Below are positions 11,801-25,433 of a DNA stretch of 64,000 bases, piece after piece (within the stretch, counting starts at the first letter, position 1; each line of letters starts with the position of its first letter). A model generated the notes under the pieces. It ran no database searches and had not been told where the DNA came from. It worked only from the letters and a program-made list of their open reading frames with translations. Source of the stretch: Symbiodinium natans. Taxonomy: Eukaryota; Sar; Dinophyceae; Suessiales; Symbiodiniaceae. The translations under genes and the position numbers were made by a program. The stretch covers positions 422,501-486,500 of the forward strand of contig CAJNDS010002701.1 in NCBI GenBank assembly GCA_905221605.1. The letters run 5' to 3'.

Positions 11801-14800
11801 AGACTTTGGTATCGGGTATTCTGACGGCTTTGGAAGTTATCAGCCAAGAGCCGGCGTAGGGCCTTCAGGGGCTCAGCTGGTCAATTGCCCCTTGCTTGGA
11901 AATGCACACGCCGGCTATGGAGAGGGACTTGGGTTTCAGTCTGGGATTTCGGTGAAGCCTGCGCGATATGTGCTATGGACCCGAACCCGAGGCCACAAGA
12001 TTCTGATGCTCGCGGATCTTGTCATGTTTGGGAGGGGTGAAGCTCTGAAGCCCGGCCTGAAGTTAGGGCTGCCTCTTCTGGAAAGGAGCTCAAGCACGAA
12101 GTGCAGGGAGGCCTCATTGCTGTCGATCATTCTGAGAAAGGGAAACTTCGGAATTGTCAGGATTCAGAGTTGTACTGACACGAGCAACTTTGCCATCAGC
12201 TTCCTTCCCACTGTTCAGGAAGACTATAGGTTAGGGGCGTGCCACGCAGCACTAGCTTAACTGCGAACCACCTGAAGCAGAAAGCCGCAGAGCCTTTTTA
12301 GGCTAATGGTTGCTAAGCTCCTGCTAAACCCTACTAGTACTGGAGTCCGGAGACGAACCTCCTTTGGCTTGAGCTAGGCTTGCAGAAGCGAGCCCAAGGG
12401 CGAGGATCGACTCCCAGAAGGCTGCTTGGGCCTGGGATCGTTTTTGGAGATTCACTTCAGGGGATGTTTGCACATCCGTGTGTTCGTCGCTGTTAAGATC
12501 CTTAGGTCACTTGAGCAGTTTGTCAAGACTCCAAGAAGTACGGCTTACTGCTACAGTCGGAGACTGCCACTTATGCTCCCGAAAATCGGGGGGACATGAG
12601 ATCGCGTTGAGAATGCCGAACCACAGCTAAATCTGAGCCTCGAGGGTTTTTTTATCGCAGCTACGCCGCTACTTATCATTGGTGCCAGGGCAACAGTGGA
12701 GATAGGGGCATGAGGCATGCCCAATCTTTGGGCTTTGGTTCTAGATTCCCTTTTAAGCCCAAACCCCCCAATAGCCCAACATAAAACACCGTGCGCCCGC
12801 CCAAAGCCAACAAGATAAACTCCTGGGGATGAACCATGGCATCGACTAAGAGCATGAAGTCGGAGCACAGCAGACTGCGAGGAAGCAGGGGATGCTGACA
12901 GAGATCTTGCAGAGGCGTGGCTTGTGCAGAGTAGTTTCGCCGAAGTCCCTGGGTCGCTTCCTTCAGGTCCTTCCGAAATGGGTTCCCAATGAGTTCAATA
13001 TGTTATGTACAGATGTTTCGAGCCCTGGAGTTGGGAACGCATGCTGTGTGGACGCAGGCACTTGTTGCGACAGAGACGGTCGCAGTGAAGCCCGGGCCAG
13101 AGGCCGAGTCTTGTCAATGACAGGCCCTAGAACCCTCTCCAATGAAGTGGAGAGCCGTGTGCTTATAGCCGTGTGCTCAAGGTGCAAGTACCTCTTAAAA
13201 GCAGATGAGCAAGACTTATATGGTCAACATTGGTCAACTAGTTGTTCAAAATCATGCACACACGGACAGCTTGCGGCGAAGCTTCAGGCCGCACACTGAC
13301 CAGCTGGTACCTGCACAGTCTTCCTGTCAATGAAGATTCGGATCTTAGGAGTGAGGGGCACTTTTTCCGGCCATGTCCGGCCATGACAACGGGGAGAAAT
13401 AAGGACTTTTGCAAGTCAAGACTAAGGGCCGGCTGCCAAAAACATTACCTGTGAATTAGGATCAGCAGTTGTCCTTGAGAAGACCCCGGAGCCCCCGCCG
13501 CAAAGATCGGGGCACTGACATGAATAAGGCTCCGAAGCGCTCTCCAGCTACCGATCCAGCCCCGCAACCGGAGCCCTGGTGCCCCGCCCTAGGGTGAGTG
13601 ATTGAGGGCTTAAGCAGATGTGGGGGGATTGCGCTTGTATGCGCTTATGAAGTTCTGGGAGAGGGCTAGTTCGTTGGTGTTTTGAGTCCGGCGCGGACAC
13701 TCTTACACGCATTTTCTACACCAATGCTTTTCTTCTCGGCGCCTATAGTTCCTCAGCGATTTATTCCAAATTTCCTGCGTTGTCCGCTTTGGCAGGGAGA
13801 CGGAGAATACATGATCATAAAACAGCATTTGCATCTCAGCTGGTTCAAGAGCTCATAAGGCGCGAGCCCTTGAGCATTGTTGTTCTCTATCCTGAACGAG
13901 CATGGGTGCCAACGCTAGGCTGCGCATGTCGACTGCGATTTCGCAGAAATTGCGCCATTGGGTCGGGACGTCTCTGCTACTTCCCCGAGTTCCCAGGTGC
14001 CAACCACAGTTGGTTCGCGCCGCCGCCTTCCAGTGATGAGGACTGCAGGTGTCAATGCCGATTCTTCGATAAATGACAGCTCCGCTGCTCGAAACTAGAG
14101 GCATGCAGAGACATTCAAGCCAAGGTCATACGAACGCAGCGAGGTGACTTTTTGAGCATCTCAGACGATGTGATAATGTGATATGACTGTAGTGCGTGTG
14201 CATGCGTGCCGAAACGTGGCTTGGGTGGTCCGCAACCTTGGAGATCTCGGCGATCGACGGCTGGAATGTCCTGTCGAAGTAGGAGTCGCCCTCCCATCCT
14301 GGCGAACCTGAGCAAACCAGCAAGGGAGCCATAGCTTGGAGAGATATGCGACAGATCGAGAAATTTCATGGCTGAATCTAAACGTAATGCCGAGGAGAGA
14401 AGAAAACAATCACAAAGCTGTGGGCAAAAAAGCGCAGCGCCGAAGCCTTTCACATAGCCTGCTGGGCCACAGGACACGACACCGCTCCCGCCCATGCTGC
14501 CACCTTTGGCCGGGCTCCTCTGAAATTATCATAGACTTGGTTAGCCGGTTAGCCCACACCCCCTTCGAAACCGTCCCCATACTCCTGCAGAGAATTTACA
14601 TAAACACAAAGTCCCAAATGAGGAGGTCACAGAGGCGTCAGCTCTCATCCGTGCCCAAAATCAACCTGGCAGGCGACATTCCATATAAGATTTTTGCTTG
14701 AGCTATCTTAATTCCCGAAGTCAGCGGCCCCAGCAACTGCCCGTATATGTCTCTGCAAATTTGCTTTTGGCTGAGGTGGCAGTACCACCAGGCCTCCCCT

Positions 14801-16534
14801 CCGCATCCAGGACAGCCGAAGCCGATCACTGCAATTACCGATGTAGGAGATGGCACGCACAGGTGCTTCAGAGTCCTGCTTAGCTTTGCGGTATGGTGTG
14901 CGAGGACACGTGAGCATAGGGATTCAGCCGTTTGTTTGTTCAGCGCTGGCGTCGGGGGACGTGAGGGTACCTCCTGACTGGACTCTTCGGGCACAACCCC
15001 GCGCTTGCCCCGTGTAAGAGACCTTTGTGCATAACCGTGCAGGAAACCCAAGGCAGCTCGGGCATTGCCGCGCGCAGCTTAGATAGCTTGCTTTGAGAAT
15101 CAAGTAGAACACAGTCGTGAAGGCCTTTTCGGGAAATCCACTCATCTCTCCTGCGCATGCCTTGGCCATTGATACTGCTGCTGATCCTGCTGTGATCGTA
15201 ATGACAATGAGAATGGTGATTGTGGTGGTGGCCACGGCAGCCATTACCTTTGGTTGTTTAGGGAGCCAGCCACCTTTGAAAATAGCGACGTTCCTATGCC
15301 CTCGAGCCAGAGGACCCCGTTCAGGAGTTTACTGCATGGCTTCTGCAGGTCAGGTTGAGTTGTTGTGGTTAAGGTCGGTGCCGAGAAGGGGATGCGACAT
15401 CCTGCAGTTTTCTTTCTGGGAGGGGTGTCATCAAGGAAGTTCTGGAAGACGTTTTGCGTCCGTTTCTTTTGTTGATTCTCTAACACCGCCTTTTCGGCTT
15501 GCAAACACCACGGATGCCACGACGCTTCGTGAAGCTTGACTCCAATTATCCAAGAAGTGCATGCAAAGCTCCGCGTGCACCATGAAAAGGACAAGATGAT
15601 AAGACTTAAGTATATACGCATTCTTTTGCTTGTTTATATATCGAGAGAGAGGGAGAGAGAGGGAGAGAGAGAGAGAGAGGAACAATAAATCACAGAACAA
15701 GCTCCAATGACAAGAGAAGAGCGCCTCCAGGGCCAGACTGCATCAGCTGGACGACCAGACGGTGATACCAAGAGAGGTGCAACCATTGCGGCCTTGTGCC
15801 CTTGGAGGGGTGGAGCCTTTGTGTCTTCGAGGAAGTTGCTGCATAACCGGTTTCAGGCCCCAGGTGTGGACATGTGAGGTTAGATTTGTTGCCGAGTCTA
15901 TCGCTGCTAGCTCCGGCATGAGCCAGCCTTCTCTGCTCGTCTCTGAGAGCCCTTTGCTACTTCAAGTAAGAAGCAGAAGATGGCTGTCATTGGCAGTCTC
16001 AATTCCAGAGGGTTTGCTGCCTTTTCTGCTTCTTTGGCCACACTTAGTCACTTGTGCGCTGGGGTGGCCGATCATGCATGCTGGCATGGCATGTGCAAGT
16101 TGGGAGTAGTGGTGGAGTTCAGATGGCTTTGCCTTTGATGCTGGCATCTTGCATCCCAGGCTTTTCTATGCATTGCTTAGTGCATAGTTGCACCTCGCAC
16201 ATACATCGTGCGCTACAGTATGCTCTGCTGCCTAAGCGTGCCTACGACCGACAACTTTGACACTTGCGTGGTGGCCCACAGCTTGATAAACAGGGTTCAT
16301 GCTGCTTAGATTCCAAATCTCGCTTCGCAGAGCCTGGCTATACCCCAGCAAGTCGAGAACGGCAGAAGAATAGAACGATCGCTGCTTTACAAGATGGGGT
16401 TGGTTCAACTCAGAGTAGCTCCAGCATAGAACAACCAAGAGAGCGCAGCAACGCTGCACATACTTTCCTGGCAATTTCTACTGGATCAGTACACCGAGAA
16501 CTGCCCCCTCAGAACTTGAGAATTCATCCGCTCC
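8830..16534. other. Long stretch with no supported gene
   Basis: Open frames here are short and have no family signature. The stretch includes a G tract (9353-9365), a short CCCTAAA-like tract near 9739-9775 (telomere-type, C strand), a C tract at 11391-11400 and a GA microsatellite (15642-15679). Confidence 0.5.
15642..15679. repeat. (GA)n microsatellite
   Basis: GAGAGAGG and GAGA units. They create a Leu/Ser-rich spurious open frame on the minus strand. Confidence 0.85.
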
Positions 16535-16627
16535 ATGGCGTTCTCCGGCATGGACTGCGAAGCGCTGGTAAGAACACTCGACCAGTGCCTGGATCAGACG
16601 CCAGCCTGCACCACTGTTGTTCATACT
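16535..16627 (+). CDS. Candidate first exon of a small CX9C (CHCH-type) protein
   Basis: ATG at 16535 opens a short frame beginning MAFSGMDCEALVRTLDQCLD and continuing to a Pro-Ala-Cys. Cys8 and Cys18 are separated by exactly nine residues (C-x9-C), followed by Leu and a nearby P-x-C. That pattern is used by mitochondrial intermembrane-space proteins such as Pet191/COA5. If the exon ends near 16627, a following block after an AG near 16648 (CQEGRARK) could be the next exon. No second CX9C helix was found, so this may be chance. Confidence 0.25.
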
Positions 16628-16974
16628 GTTTGGTTAGCTGTTACAGTAATGTGCCAAGAAGGGCGAGCCCGAAAACAACATGGTCCGCGGTAGCCGCCCT
16701 TGTCAAGGGACCGACGTGGAGAGTTTCCAAAAACACTGATCTACCTGGGACTTTGGAGACCAGCATTTGGAGGCCCAAAAAAGGCATGTAACAGCTACCA
16801 GCACTCGTTCGGTTACTTCGTTCTTGCTTCTTCTCCATGGTCTTTGTTGCTCCCGCCGGGCTAGTGGCGTTCTTTGGCAGAAGCCCTGAATGCCATCATT
16901 TGAGGTATGGGGAGTCTGAAGGGATATATCAGCTCCCACAAACCGGAAGGAGGAAACCATCGTAATTTTATCGC

Positions 16975-17130
16975 TAACGCGAGGCCGCCTCGGCTGAGGG
17001 CAGGGCTGAGGGTTTTGGCTTCGGGCTTCGGGCTTTAGGGCTTTAGGGCTTAGGGCTGAGGCTTCGGGTTGCTTAGGCTTATAGGGCAGAAGGCTTGCTT
17101 AGGGCTTGGGGCTTAGGGTCTAGGGCTTAG
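16975..17130 (+). repeat. Degenerate telomere-like tract (TTTAGGG/CTTAGGG variants)
   Basis: A run of units such as GGGCTTTAGGGCTTTAGGG, GGGCTTAGGG and GGGCTTCGGG. Dinoflagellate and plant telomeres use TTTAGGG; this copy is internal and degenerate. No open frame of note lies between about 16960 and 17940. Confidence 0.7.
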
Positions 17131-18796
17131 GGACGTCGGCCTCGGCTGGATACAGGTCGACTACGGGGGGTACCCATTCCAGGCCATAAAAAGCTCCGCA
17201 ATGTGGGTCGGCGGTGCACTTCCTAATATCTCCCTAGACTTGGATCTAAACGCCTCAGGCCTCCGGTGTCGGCGGATTATCCGGGACGCAGAATCTGTTT
17301 GTCAAGCACAGGGTGGCAATGTGCACGATTTCGAGGGCTTGCTGAAGCCCAATCCAGTCATCTTGTGAACCATAGTCACTGTCTACCGGGTAAAAAATGA
17401 AACCGATGTTTGTCTTTGCTTTGATGAGAGGGTGTTGGACGCTGGCTCATGAAGGATTTGGGGTTACCTAGGCACATAGGGGAAGGGGGGGCACTTGCTT
17501 TGCACATCCCTTTTCGATGGCCTTCGAAGCTAGGCAGGACAGCAATTTTGTAGTTTACGTGCAGCCTTCATGTAGAGCTGCTCACTATGCGGAATGTCAA
17601 TTCTGACAGGAAGGACTCCCTGGGACAAGTTGCTCCTTGGCATTCAACGAAAGGCTGACGGAGTTACTTGGTAATGACCAAGTTGTCAGGTCAGAGCGCA
17701 ACGAAAAAGGCAGCTACTAGGCAACCTCCTGGACTCCTGGACACTGCTGCCTGCAATCTGAGCATATGTGAGCGCTTGGGCTTAAGAAGCTTGTCTGGCA
17801 AGCAGGTTTAAATTGACCTCAACCGCAAAGGTCTCGAGACACTACCGGCGTTTACCGGCACATCATACTGGCATCCGCCCTGCCCTCAGTCGCTAAACTA
17901 ACTTGGGGACTCGGTTGTCCTGTTTGGTGCTACACGTCCGTCCAACTACGGGAATTGAAAGTGGCAATATTCTGATGAAAAAACATGATTGACAGTTGAC
18001 ATAAGACAGAGATGAGCACAATCGAACCTAGGGGTACGAGCACTTGATACCTTCACCTGCACCAATACCATAGCAGGCGAGGGTGCACGCCAGAGGCAAG
18101 CCAGCAAAAAGATGCATACCAGATGTCTGGCAGGCTCATCTAGAAGCACAGAACTTTCCAGCTGTGCAGAGGGTATGTAATTCTAAATATAAATTTAGTG
18201 GCATCTTCCCAGTATAGCACGGGCAGTCGAAGACGGCGCCTTTGAAACTCACAACTTCAATTGACACCACCCGTTAGTGTGATGCGCCACATCGGAGTTC
18301 ATGTCCGCGGCCGCGTTCGTACCAGACAAAATGTGCAGTCCTGAATCTGAATCCGCAAGTTTGCCGACAAGTGCCAAGCGCTTCTCGCATGCGAAACCAT
18401 GCCACCCCCAGAGCTGCTGTTGGAAGTGTAGGCAGGTTGCAATTACACCCGATGCCCAGCTTAGAGCATTTGATTCGCCCCTGCACCCAGGGGCTGCAGA
18501 CCTTCAGGAGCCTGGGCTAAGAAGGTACAGTAGCGTCGCATTCTTGAAAAAAATCGAGGGCTTGACCCCTGATTTGCCGAGCAAAGACCTGGTAGATGCC
18601 GCAGGGTTGCAGATCTTGGGGCCTTTTTCTCAGAATGGCTGTGAAGGAGATCTTCCCCTCCATAGCACAAGCTTTGGGCTTGCCACCCTGGATCTTCGAT
18701 GGTGCGCACCAGGTGATCGACAGGCCCTGGGTTCTTCCGCGTTGGCAGTCTTACAACGTCAACCGGCAAGCGAAAGGACACACATACAGATGCAAT

Positions 18797-19168
18797 ATTT
18801 ATGATATTCTATTGTATTATATTGTATTATATTGTATGTTATTATTATTTGTATATATATATATATTTATTTATCATTACGATTTTAAAAATTACAAAAA
18901 CAGAACAATTATTATTTTATTTGTATTATTTTATGTGTATTATTATTTTTGTTGTTGTTATTGTTATGGGTATTGTTATTGTTATTGCTATTGCTATTGC
19001 TATTGCTATTGCAATTGCTATGTCTATCGTTATTGTTATTGTTATTGTTATTGTTATTGTTATTGTTATTGTTATTGTTATTGATATTGTTATTGTTATT
19101 GTTATTGTTATTGTTATTGTTATTGTTTACATACATACATATATATATATATATACATATATATATAA
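18797..19168. repeat. AT-rich compound satellite with (TTGTTA)n hexamer core
   Basis: TATTGTATTA units (18805-18850) and AT runs lead into a long TTGTTA/TTGCTA hexamer array (about 18950-19128), then (CATA)n and (TA)n to 19168. The hexamer is two codons long, so it gives long VIVIVI, NNNN and LLLL open frames on both strands. They are artefacts of the repeat. Confidence 0.92.
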
Positions 19169-19575
19169 GTTGATTGATTTGTGTATGTGTCATATGTGTG
19201 TGTGCGTATGCATGCATGCATGTACATGCATTTGTATGTATGTCTATGTGTGTGTGTCTGTTGTGCCTTGCATGTCGTGTGTATGTCTGTATTATGCCTG
19301 CATGTATGTATTTATGTTTCAGTTCACATATGCAAATGCGGTTCCCTCTTTCGCACTGACCGAAGAGAAGCTCCGAATCCCACTGGTCCTTCAGCAATGA
19401 CCAAGGTTGCGATGCACACCCACTTTGCGAGACTTTATGCTCGGAAGATGTTGAGTGAAGCGTTTGAGTGAAGCTTGACACTCTTTTGGACTTTAGCTCC
19501 AGGTTCCCTGTGTTCCTTTCCTTCTGTTACTTGCAGCTCGGTATCTTTCGCTGTCCGTTGAGTCCAATTTTGCAG

Positions 19576-19619
19576 TTTCGACCTCAACGGCAACGGCATG
19601 CTGGAGGAGGACGAGGCAG
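19576..19619 (+). CDS. Isolated EF-hand exon
   Basis: After an acceptor (AATTTTGCAG at 19566-19575) the frame reads FDLNGNGMLEEDEA. This is a full 12-residue calcium-binding loop: Asp1, Asn3, Asn5, Gly6, Leu8 and Glu12 are all present. A GC donor follows at 19616 or at 19620. The parent protein is not identifiable from one hand. I found no second EF-hand or adjoining domain within a few kilobases. Confidence 0.45.
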
Positions 19620-22600
19620 GCATCTCTTCAAGTGTCAACTTCGCTGCTTTTTGATCAAGCTTGTGTGTCGGGAAGCTAGGTCCGAGAAGAGTTGCAGAGT
19701 CTTTCGCAGTCTGCTTGGGAAGGGGTCAAGTCGAGCTTCACTCGAAAAGTTTCGATCATTGTTGAGTTTGGGCTTTCGGCTTTTTGAGTAGCTAGTGTCA
19801 CGGAGGCAAAGCGCATAACCTGGAAGCTTCTGCAGCAGAAGCGCCTGGCAACCAGGCAGCAATGAGCGAGAATGCACGATTCGCATGATCTTGTGGCTCC
19901 CAACTCCCCGCAGTGTCTCCCCGCAGATCCCTTGCCCTCGTTTTGTAGAGACTTGCAGTCGTACTTGGCACGCAGATGTTACACATACTCACATACACGT
20001 CTTTGGTTGCAACCCTCATAGTCCCTCAGCGTCAGAGTTTCAAAACTGCTGAGAGAAGGCAGCTATCAGTCATTGTGGCTTGTTGGGTAGCATTGGTTCG
20101 TCCTGGTGGAGTGGGAGGTGTTTATGAGCTAACTATGGGCTGCTTATCATGGTGTTGTGGCTCACGCAGGGCATGGGCAAGTTCGCACATGGTGTTGCAG
20201 AAACGAGCAAGCCATCAACAGTGCATCTCCTCAGTAATGACATCTAGCACAACCCACTTCAGCAGATGGTCAGTGTCCGAGTCCTTGGCCTTTAAAATGC
20301 CAATGCGAAGAAAATTGGTTCCTGTGAATGGGGAGCAGCCCCTTGACAACCCCTACTTCTGGAAAGGTGTCGACCCATAGACTCATAGAGAGCTCAATCA
20401 TGGCCCTTCCCTTCTTTGCGGAGCTGCCGCCGCCCAAGCTGTCACGCAGCCTGCGGTGGTATCGAGGTGCGGAAAGAGCGCAGCATGTGCTCAGAAAGAA
20501 TGGGGAAAGTGTTCTGTGTGGATGCATGCCAGGTGATGTGCTGCACTGTAGATAGATCAATGCTAGTTCCAGGAAGGGCAAGCAGACATGCTTTACAGGG
20601 TTTAGCCTCAATAGCGACCAAACTTTGTCGTCCTGAAAGTCTGAGGAGGCTTTGCCAGCAACATACAAGAAAATACTCCTGATCGCAGATGCAAGACAGT
20701 GTTGCTTTGGGGTGAACTGAGCTTACAGCAGTTGGTCAGAGCGATTGTTTCTTGTGGGTGCGATGTCCCTCACGATCCGGAACTCGGAAAGGAAAGTGTT
20801 GTGACAACTCCCGGCGGCCTGGTTGAAAACATGAAATATTCAACTGGCACCCTCAACTGGCACTCTGAATCCCGACACATCACAGGTTTCACAGGTCGAG
20901 ATGTCCGACTTCAATCGCTTCAATCGCCAACGTCGTCAACACAGCACTCACAGCACCCTTTGCCACAGGTTGCCGGCCTGCAGCTTTCAAGTTTGGCTTA
21001 AGGGGAAGTAGGTATTTGAAATGGCTTATTTTAGCTCTTACAAAATTATGTGTCAGTATTACAGCGTTTGGGCCTCATCACAACAAGCCTTCAACCCAAA
21101 AAGTCGGCGGGGAACTGTGGTCTCGGTTGGATTGGAGAGTTCGCTGGAGTCTTTGGCGAACGAAGGCTGCTGCTGTAGGCGGCCCGCTGCTTGTTTCGGC
21201 AGCAAGCCCGCCCAAGAGCTTGGGACTCAGCTGCCTCGGGGTGGTGTGACGTGAGGAACTGACACAGGGGTGAACCTGTGCATGAGAGTGCGCGTGGCCC
21301 TTCAATGTTTCAGGGCTGAAGTACGAGCATGGTTTTCTGGAGGCCTTGTCGCGAAGTTTTCGCAACGTTATAGCGCTAGGGGCAAACATCGGAGCCAAAA
21401 CTTGCGCTCAGGGCGACTATGCTTCCGTGGAAGTGGAGCAGCTACGAAAGAGGCGGCGGGGATGGAAGGAATCCGGAATCACCCTGGAAGCCCGAAACCC
21501 CTAAAGGCTGAAAGCCCGTCGAAGACTCCAAGGGCAGCTCGAGGCCAGGTTATCCTTCTTGGATGCGGCATCTTGGCCTATAATGAAGAGAGGACGAAGC
21601 TTGAGAGGGTCTTGGACCGTACTTCCTCCAGAGCTTTCGACAGTTGGTGTAGGTCTGGGCACGATGCAGCAGTCGAATGGGTGCACAAGTTGTTTACATG
21701 GGGTCAACACAGAGCATCTGAAATGGGCCTTGCGGTCATTTTTTTCCATGAGCCCGGGCTTCCCTATAGGTTCATCTGACATCTTGGTTCTTGGGATCCT
21801 TGATGCACTGGTCAAGGCTTCTTGACCTGGGCGCTGTGCGGCGTTGCAAATGAAGCTTGCTTGCTCAGAGCTGTGTGATCTAGAATTTGCTATCACTGGA
21901 TCCTATGCGATGCTACATGTTCCTTCTTCTGCCCGCAACGAGACGAACCAGAACGCGACGAACCAGTTCATCAAGAGTTGTTTCCGTTATTGGCTTCAAA
22001 GAGTGTACCGTGGCCACAGAGCCACGTGGAACGTGATTTCCTCATGTTAGTATTAGACCTTGTAACCTTGTAATCAAGCTGGACGTGTGCCCAACCCCCA
22101 AACCCGAAATCTATGTCTATACACCCTGCTGAGTGGCTTCGTGTCAGTTATAGGGGAGCGAAAAAAATCCATCCCTATATTGCCTTAAGCAGACCTGCAA
22201 GACCAAACCAGAGGGTTTTCTGCGCCTTGTGCCTCGGGTCTACCCTGACTCCAATCCTATGCAGGTGGGTCAGACATGTTGATGAGCTTAGTTGTCGCAG
22301 GTCGAACAAGTCCAAAAAGTCACGAAACCGCAATTTCGCCTTGTTGGGCCTGTTGGGCTGTGAAGTGACAACATTATTTTCCTGGCAAGGAAGGAGTGGG
22401 CCTCCTGCTACCACAGCTGCTCCGGGACTTCCCCATCAGCCCAGGCCATGCCGGCTTCGAATCTAGGCGGCAACCGTGGCTGTGCCTTCGGTTTGGGCTT
22501 GAAGGGAGTGTGGTCGTGGTCCGGTGATGTTTTGAGGAGTGTCCCCACGATAGGCACCTCCGCAACAATCCGGCTTCGGGCTTTGAATGACATGACATGT

Positions 22601-25350
22601 CGAGTTACCTCAGGATGACCGCATCAATGTTCAAAGTTAATCTGACAGCTGGGCACTGGCATGCGTTATGAGAAACTCCACACAAAAGACACTCTTCTCC
22701 CCTGATTTTCCTGAGCCTGCCCTGCGCTGTACCCAATGTACCTTCAGGTGGCCACCAGCTTTACGGTAGGCAATGCGCTCGGCCTAGCCTTGGGCGGCCC
22801 GCTCTCACAGCTACAGGCAGTTTGCACAAGCCGTGGGTTTACTGACAGGTGTTGGCGAGCTGTGTTGTTCAATAGTTAGGTCACGTTGGGGCTTTTCAAG
22901 GCCTACGACATCTTATGAACGGGAACTGAGAACCCTTTCGCCTGCTAGAACTGCACACCCAGCCCCGCCCAATCACGTGCCAGCACAGCATGAATATCCA
23001 TGAAACCATCTCCCTCCAGGAGGCTGGCTAGCTGAATCGGTTGGTTGGTTGCTTGCGGTGCGAGTGCTTGGGCACGGGGGGTGGGGGGGGGGTTGAGGGG
23101 CACGCATGGGCGGGTATGCAAGTCTGGAGTCCAAAATTGATATTGGACAGGGCCGACGAGACCTTGCGCGACTGGGGCTGCTAGCGGCCTCTTGCGATGC
23201 ATCAGCTTGCCTGGAAACACTGAGAGGTTTGGGTTTGGGTTGGAAGATTTACAGTAGTGCTTTTTTGAGACTTCAAGGCTTGCGTTTGAGCTGACATGAA
23301 AAAGGTCTGCTAACAAGGCCTTATAAGTAGGTTGCTTTCAGATTGTGCCGCATCATCATCTTATTAAGCCGGTTAGTTTTGCAGCTTGCCGATAATCTCA
23401 ATCCTGATGTTGGTGGAGTCGCGGAGGAATAGAATTCCGGCCTTTGGTTCTCTTCTGCTGGATGGGCCCAAGCCCTCCTTGCCGAAACCCTGAACCCAAC
23501 CCTGCATGAACCCTCTGAATTTCCGAGGTGGCAGTGGCTGCCAGCCTGATCCTGAGTGCGACAAGGCATGGAAAAGCATAGTAGCAATCCATCGGGAACC
23601 CAGAGTGGTGCATATTAGGGGTTCATGTCGTGTTTGGCAAATCGGCATAAAACTTGGGATCATGGGGGCGAGATTTTCGCCAGCTTCACATTGACATGAA
23701 CTCTGTGGACAGTCCTTTCGTGTTGAGCAGTTGAGCTCATGCTTAAGGGAATAGCGTCTGCATAGAAGTAGTATAGCATCTTCAAAGAGATCTGACGCGC
23801 ACCCCTGAACCTGCCCTTAAACGGACGAAAGCCTTCTGCAGTTTCACGTCTTTGCTCGCCGCCCGTGCGCTGCTCGGTCTGGGCGCCGGCCTTCTGGCTG
23901 TCGCAGTGCCGACGCTGCACCCGGCTTTGCATCTGGAGCATTTGGAGCTGGGGCTGTTGGAGCAAGAGGGTTGACGGGTTGGCTACTGCCGAGGGCGCTG
24001 GTGGAGTTGTCTATGTAGCAGGGCCAATGGTTTGCCAGCAGAGTGCTGCATGCCGACAGCAGTTTGCGAACAAGGCTTCGCCCGCCCCCCCCCCCCCCCG
24101 CCGGGTTCAGAGGAAGCGAAGTTGATCAGCTTTAGGATTCAGGGGAAAACAGATGGAAACTGCCTGCGGACACCTTCGGACACCTCCGGACTGCATGAGA
24201 GCAAGGCTTGCCGAGAGCTTGCCTCGAGAAAACCTGGAGGTGCTCTCGGGGGGAATGATTGATTCTGGCGGAGGGAAGGTCAAGAAGTTCAGCGTTGACT
24301 TCCGTGTTCGGATCGCTCCATATCCTTTTGCTTCCTTTTGAGAGGCCAACTTGGCAGCCTACCCCTGCGGCTGGCCCCTGGGCGCTGTGGTGCCTCGGAT
24401 AGAAGACTTCATTTTGTTTATCCAAGGGAGATTGGATTGCACGCATGCCATCGCCGGTAAGCACTGGGCAGGTCGAAGAGTTCAAGACCTCTGTTTGTGG
24501 TTGTGGAAGTGTGCAGAGTGCCAGAGAGACTGGCGATGACTGGCGAAATGTTGGCCTTGGATCATGTGAGCTTGTGCGTTTTGTGTCGAGTGTACTAGAT
24601 ACTTTTAGCTGGCAAGCGTGGAACGAACTACCGGGCTGGTGTGGCTTCTACGAACAATGGCCTAAGCTTGGAAGCAGCAGATGCTATTAATGAGATTCAC
24701 TCTCGAAGCCCTACAAAAGATCAGACATGTACAAGTGTCCTGCCTGATTACCTGCAATGAAGGAACGTGGACTCCATACCATGTTGGTTGCAACTTGCAA
24801 GTCGTAGCGAGGTTGCAATCCTGCTGGCTGGGCTGGCTTGGCGACATGCCTTGGCGCTTCCCCTCGGTCGCTCGTTGATGTCCTGAGGAGGGATGATGAA
24901 GTAGCTGCAACTAGCTATTCCCGCAAGTAGAGGTACGTGTGTGTGGAGAGCAACACCACTCTGAGGCTTTTGCGCGCTTCTGCTGCCACTGCTGCTATGG
25001 CTTCCGGAGTCTCCTGAGCAGACTTGGCATTCAATCAGTTGGGAGTTCGGGAGTTCAGACACTGGCCGATTCAGAGTCATCGACGCGAAGTTTCTAAGCA
25101 CCCTGTGTGTCCAAGATAAGTCTGAAAGCTGACAGCAATCGATAATGCATCGGAAATGAGAAGATTTGGCTTGAGGCCAGGTATAGTCGAAGAAGCACCA
25201 AGTACTTGTATGTCCCGCTGGCCTGGAAGCCCTTGACTGCAATGAGACTGTGATGTCGTTTGTGTTTAACTCGGGGAAGCCAAAGACTGTGTGAGGTATT
25301 TGCAGCTGTGACTTGCAAGCATTATGGTTGCACATGCTGTCGGGGCCAGT

Positions 25351-25433
<83 letters not shown>
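25351..25433. repeat. (CAG)27 trinucleotide repeat
   Basis: About 27 uninterrupted CAG units. Frames read poly-Gln, poly-Ala, poly-Ser (+) or poly-Cys (-), but no frame has credible flanking protein, so it is most likely noncoding. Confidence 0.93.

Noticed and set aside
18801-19481. Long poly-Asn, poly-Leu and VIVI frames
   Set aside because: By-products of the TTGTTA hexamer repeat.
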